Notes under the pieces: model-generated
What the model saw: the letters and a program-made list of their open reading frames with translations, nothing else
Told to the model about the DNA's origin: nothing
Database searches by the model: none
In this document: piece after piece, positions 60,848 through 64,000 of the stretch
How positions within the stretch are numbered: the first letter of the stretch is position 1
How the letters are laid out: each line of letters starts with the position of its first letter
Origin: Bryobacterales bacterium
GTDB lineage: Bacteria > Acidobacteriota > Terriglobia > Bryobacterales > Bryobacteraceae
Direction: 5' to 3'
DNA length: 64,000 bases
NCBI GenBank assembly: GCA_019261985.1
Contig: JAFAQY010000019.1
Span: forward strand, 42,889-106,888
Translations under genes and position numbers: made by a program

Positions 60848-61570
60848 ATGAACAACCAAGCACCTGATCACCTCAACCGCAAGCAAACTGAGTCCGACCG
60901 GGCGTCCGCCAAGCCCACCGGCGCAGTGTCGGGAGAGTTTGTCACCGAGATGTTTGACTATGACGGTAGAAGGCAGGTCACGGTGTATGTTCCACCCGAC
61001 CCGCCTGAGGCAATCGTCTTCGCCGGTGACGGTCAGAGAATCTCGAAGTGGGGCCGGTTGCTCGAGACGGCGGACGTACTGTCCACGATGATCGTCGGCG
61101 TACATGGACTGACCGATGAGAGGCTGCGGCTTCATGAGTACTCACCGGGGTTTGAGCCGGAGCGGTTCGCAGCACACGAAAAGATCTTCGTCGAGGACGT
61201 TCGCCGATGGACGAAGTCGCGGTTTGGCGTGTCGCTGCCCGCGGGACGTACCGCAGTGTTGGGCGTCTCGGCGGGTGGAGAGATGGCCCTCGCTCTTGGG
61301 CTTCGGCATCCGGATGTCTACGGTGCGGTCTTCTGCGCCTCGCCAGGCGGCGGCTACAAGCCGCCCGCTGCTATGCGGAGTCCGCTTCCGCGTACATACC
61401 TTGTGGCTGGCGCACAGGAGCCGTTCTTCCTCGAGAACGCAAGGAGGTGGGCGGACGCGCTGCGCCAGGCAGATGGGGACGTCGTCATGAAAGAACGAGC
61501 TGGGTCGCACGGTAGCGCATTCTGGCGAGAAGAGTTCCCGCTGATGGTAGCGTGGGCATTTGGACGATAA
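60848..61570 (+). CDS. Alpha/beta hydrolase, esterase D/enterochelin-esterase type
   Basis: Protein of 240 aa with a serine nucleophile elbow GVSAGG (about 138-143), an N-terminal region DYDGRRQVTVYVPP and a later histidine (AGSHGSAFWREEFPLMV). This is the esterase D/Fes-like fold; substrate unknown. No signal peptide. Start choice is uncertain: ATG 60848, ATG 60809 or GTG 60773. The preceding 200 bases after the PQQ gene show no further gene. Confidence 0.8.
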   Translation: MNNQAPDHLNRKQTESDRASAKPTGAVSGEFVTEMFDYDGRRQVTVYVPPDPPEAIVFAGDGQRISKWGRLLETADVLSTMIVGVHGLTDERLRLHEYSPGFEPERFAAHEKIFVEDVRRWTKSRFGVSLPAGRTAVLGVSAGGEMALALGLRHPDVYGAVFCASPGGGYKPPAAMRSPLPRTYLVAGAQEPFFLENARRWADALRQADGDVVMKERAGSHGSAFWREEFPLMVAWAFGR

Positions 61571-61810
61571 TGATCCGTCTCATCGGCGATCTGGTACCAC
61601 AACTCGCCTCGTGTGATCATCGCCACGCTATCGAAGACTGGCGCTCCTCTGGAACACAGCGATACTGCTTCTGATTTGTGCACGTCTGCCCAAAAGCTGC
61701 CGGGATCGGCACGCCGGTAGGATCTGTCACCCGCCTGGCGGGCGGCCCTTGACAACGCGGAGCCGCCGCGATGTATCGCCAATTTCCGCGTTAAGCCGTG
61801 ATCCATTCTG
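61571..61810. other. Intergenic stretch with a possible coding remnant
   Basis: On the reverse strand a short run (RGAPVFDSVAMITRGELWYQ, then IADETDHYR) reads like protein, but it is in no complete gene and lies antisense to the end of the esterase. Probably a chance frame or a very old remnant. No promoter or repeat recognised. Confidence 0.35.
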
Positions 61811-62731
61811 TTATTCCGCGCCCCGACCCGTGCGGCTGGAATCATCGCCTTGACTGTCGTAGATCAAATGCTCAAAGGAACGATCCTTCAGATACTGACC
61901 GAGCCCCCACCGTTCGACTTGAGCTAATACTTCGTCAAACTCCTCGCGTTCAATTGGCTTGTAGATGAAACGTTCCCCTCGCGTGAAACTGCCGAAGTCC
62001 CACGAATAATCCTGAAACTCTGAAGGAATGCAATGTTTCCACAGCGGGAGATATTTCGGCAGGTCGGCTTCGAGAATTCGCTCGGCGCGGTCGAGCGCGC
62101 GCAAATATCCGCGCACGGCGGCCTCGGGCGCGCCGTTAGGAACCCACCAGAGTGTCTTAAATTCACCGGCAATGATCTCGCGCAGGCCCAGTTGCTTCGC
62201 CATATCGATTTGCGGCGGCAGTAAGCTGGCCGCTTCCACCTGCCCATCGAGCAGGGCCCGAAGCCGCGCCCCGAAACCACCGACATTGACCGTGCTGATG
62301 TCCTCAAGCGGCATGTAGTGTTCGAGTCGATAGGGCACGTTGAAGTGGCTTCCCGCGCGCATGCCCACGGCTATGGGCACGTGCTTTAAATCCTCCGGCC
62401 GCTCAATGTTCGAATCCTGACGCACGAAAATCGCCCACGGCGAAATCCCGTAGCACTGCGGGACGATAAGCCCCATGCCCGCGCTTGCGTTGCTAATAGT
62501 CCCCCACACGCAGGCGCACTGGATTACGCCATCATCCACTGCCTTGTCTTGCGGGCGCTCGAAGTAGTCCATTCCTTTCCAACTGGACTGAGTGCCGCGG
62601 AAGGTCTGCGCGTCAAACTCCACCTGAATCCCTTCATCGGTGAAGAGTCCTTTCTCGAGTGCAACGAAGTCATTAAGCCCCATTCCTTTGGGGGCCACCT
62701 TGATTGAAATTAAGTTATGCACTTCAGCCAT
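61811..62731 (-). CDS. Substrate-binding protein of NMT1/ThiY type, no signal peptide
   Basis: Protein of 306 aa with the fold of ABC-transport binding proteins for sulfonates/thiamine precursors (LEKGLFTDEGIQVEFDAQTF, ERPEDLKHVPIAVGMRAGSH, VNVGGFGARLRALLDGQVEA). It lacks any signal peptide, and no permease or ATPase lies near, so it may be a cytoplasmic enzyme or sensor, as some NMT1-type proteins are. ATG 62731 was chosen over 62755. Confidence 0.8.
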   Translation of the reverse strand: MAEVHNLISIKVAPKGMGLNDFVALEKGLFTDEGIQVEFDAQTFRGTQSSWKGMDYFERPQDKAVDDGVIQCACVWGTISNASAGMGLIVPQCYGISPWAIFVRQDSNIERPEDLKHVPIAVGMRAGSHFNVPYRLEHYMPLEDISTVNVGGFGARLRALLDGQVEAASLLPPQIDMAKQLGLREIIAGEFKTLWWVPNGAPEAAVRGYLRALDRAERILEADLPKYLPLWKHCIPSEFQDYSWDFGSFTRGERFIYKPIEREEFDEVLAQVERWGLGQYLKDRSFEHLIYDSQGDDSSRTGRGAE

Positions 62732-62861
62732 CGGGATCTCCTCGCGTCGCGACACAAAGACTATACATCAATAGGATCTTGTACGTTGTTTCGGAGGTCA
62801 GGAGATGAGCAGTCCCGAAACCGCCCCTTCGCTCCATCGGAGCGCATGGTAGAATCCGCGC

Positions 62862-63506
62862 GTGCGGAAACTCTTTCCTTTATGGCTGACCGTAGTTCTC
62901 GCACGCCTATTTGCTTGTCAAGCCGCTGCCTTGTCCATTCCCGGCGAACGAGGCGTGGGCAGCAAAGACGCTCCGATTGTAATTGAGGTCTTCAGCGATT
63001 TCCAATGCCGCGGATGCGCCGAGTTCTACCTGCAAACGCTGACGCGCGTGATCGAGGATTACGGCAATAAGGGCAAGGTCTACCTCATTCACCGAGAGTA
63101 TCCAGTGCCCGTACCGTCACACCGCTATGCCCGCGATGCTGCACGATGGGCGCTGGCGTGCGCCGCTATCGGACAATATGATCGCGCGGCGGCCGCCTTG
63201 TTCCACGATCAGTCGACCTGGGGCGAAACCGGCGAAATCGAGGCGACGATTGCATCGGTGCTTACGCCTGCGGAATTGGCGAACGTCAAGCAAGCCTTGA
63301 AGAATAATGGCGACGAAATCGATGCAGCGTTAGCAAACGATGTATCAATCGGTCGTGCGTTCCCCGTCCATGGATTGCCATCATTCCGGATTGTCGTTCG
63401 GGGAAGCGAAACCTTTGCGGATCACGACGAACCGGAAAAGGCTTTGCCCAATCTGAAAATCTATCTGAGTCTGAAACGCTATCTTGACGAGCACCTGGCG
63501 AAATAA
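62862..63506 (+). CDS. DsbA-like thioredoxin-fold protein
   Basis: Exported protein of 214 aa with a signal peptide and a thioredoxin fold with DsbA-type insert. The active site is CRGC (C49-C52) in FSDFQCRGCAEFYLQ and the cis-Pro loop is HGLPSF. Probably a periplasmic disulfide oxidase or isomerase; no DsbB lies near. GTG start. It resembles the DsbA/DsbG-like proteins common in Acidobacteria. Confidence 0.9.
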   Translation: MRKLFPLWLTVVLARLFACQAAALSIPGERGVGSKDAPIVIEVFSDFQCRGCAEFYLQTLTRVIEDYGNKGKVYLIHREYPVPVPSHRYARDAARWALACAAIGQYDRAAAALFHDQSTWGETGEIEATIASVLTPAELANVKQALKNNGDEIDAALANDVSIGRAFPVHGLPSFRIVVRGSETFADHDEPEKALPNLKIYLSLKRYLDEHLAK

Positions 63507-63608
63507 CAAGAACAGTCCCTAATTCGGTAACTAGCCTGGATCTCCTGGTCCCCACGTCATGAACAAGCCTAGCTCGTCCTCCTCTGGCGCTAAAATCAAT
63601 TAAACGCT

Positions 63609-64000
63609 GTGCAGCAGGTCGGCCGCTACCAAATCCTCGGCGAGTTAGGACGGGGCGCCATGGGCATCGTGTACAAGGCGCTGGACCCGGCCATCGGGCG
63701 CACGATTGCGATTAAAAGCATTCGCCTCAATGATCTGACCGACGACACGGAGCGTCAGCGCCTGCGTGACCGCCTGTTTCGCGAAGCCCAATCGGCGGGA
63801 ATGCTTTCCCACCCCAACATCGTCACCATCTACGACATCGCCGAAGAGGGCGACATGGCGTACATCTTCATGGAATTCGTCAACGGCCCTCCGCTGGACC
63901 GCATGATGGCGTCCGCGCAGCCGCCCGACAAGGATTTCCTGCTTCGCATTTTTCGCCAGACCGCCGCCGCTCTGGATTACGCCCACAAAAAAGGCATTGT
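63609..64000 (+). CDS. Serine/threonine protein kinase, partial (runs off the window)
   Basis: First 130 codons of a Hanks-type kinase: RYQILGELGRGAMGIVYKAL (Gly-rich loop), TIAIKSI (ATP-binding Lys), REAQSAGMLSHPNIVTIYDI (alpha-C Glu) and the start of the C-lobe (LDYAHKKGI, just before the HRD motif). GTG start at 63609. The end lies past 64000. PknB-like eukaryotic-type kinases are abundant in Acidobacteria. Confidence 0.92.
   Translation, partial: MQQVGRYQILGELGRGAMGIVYKALDPAIGRTIAIKSIRLNDLTDDTERQRLRDRLFREAQSAGMLSHPNIVTIYDIAEEGDMAYIFMEFVNGPPLDRMMASAQPPDKDFLLRIFRQTAAALDYAHKKGI

Noticed and set aside
1..64000. tRNA, rRNA or IS elements
   Set aside because: None recognised by eye; no transposase, integrase or tRNA cloverleaf was seen. 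A tRNAscan or IS search could still find degraded ones.

Overview
The window looks like a chromosomal segment of an Acidobacteriota bacterium, most likely of the Solibacter/Bryobacter type. This rests on gene content and style, not on a marker gene: high GC, a very large Oar-like TonB-dependent receptor with an N-terminal carboxypeptidase-regulatory domain, choice-of-anchor-D and PEP-CTERM proteins, several PQQ-type beta-propeller enzymes, an ECF sigma/anti-sigma pair, and many small palindromic repeats. No rRNA, tRNA, intact transposase, CRISPR array or integrase was seen.

Layout. 0-9.4 kb: an M16 peptidase, TPM protein and nucleotidyltransferase group; a VapBC-type toxin-antitoxin pair; an MmgE/PrpD protein followed by an orphan ModA-like binding protein; an amidohydrolase; RmuC, YtxH and DUF2007 proteins. 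9.4-11.2 kb: a decayed mobile-element region, with a PEP-CTERM protein tail abutting fragments of a large phage-type polyvalent protein broken by stops and frameshifts. 11.2-23.6 kb: a penicillin-binding protein, a metallo-beta-lactamase-fold enzyme, a radical SAM protein, a three-gene ATGA-coupled operon of secreted proteins, Ku, and a tight envelope operon (slipin, SPOR protein, lipA, lnt, DUF72). 23.6-36.6 kb: an ECF sigma/anti-sigma/membrane-protein operon followed by a nearly complete type II secretion operon in the order E-F-G-H-I-J-K-L-M-C-D. 36.6-43.8 kb, opposite strand: flagellar export and regulation genes flhB, (BON protein), flhA, flhF, fliA, fliN and a DUF2802-like protein. 43.9-64 kb: beta-propeller proteins, an MNT/HEPN pair whose HEPN gene is frameshifted, a cytochrome c/copper-monooxygenase-like fusion, a PEBP protein, two PQQ-type dehydrogenases, the TonB receptor, a HAD phosphatase bracketed by repeats, membrane proteins, an esterase, a cytoplasmic NMT1-like binding protein, a DsbA-like thioredoxin-fold protein, and the start of a Ser/Thr kinase that runs off the end.

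How the genes work together. The type II system exports folded proteins through the GspD secretin and fits the many secreted proteins around it. The flagellar block supplies the export gate (FlhA/FlhB), the placement GTPase (FlhF), the flagellar sigma factor and a switch protein. LipA, Lnt, slipin and SPOR proteins serve lipoate synthesis and envelope maintenance.

The most notable observation is a dispersed element of about 108 bp (four near-full copies and one partial), built of nested palindromes. Two copies lie inside the secretion operon, each in the leader of a pseudopilin gene: one adds exactly 36 in-frame codons to gspH, and the other puts the body of gspK out of frame with its apparent ancestral start. 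Two other palindromic repeats occupy the junctions before gspE and gspF, so the operon has been invaded several times at gene boundaries. Starts, family names and repair of frames are inferred by eye; no database search was possible.
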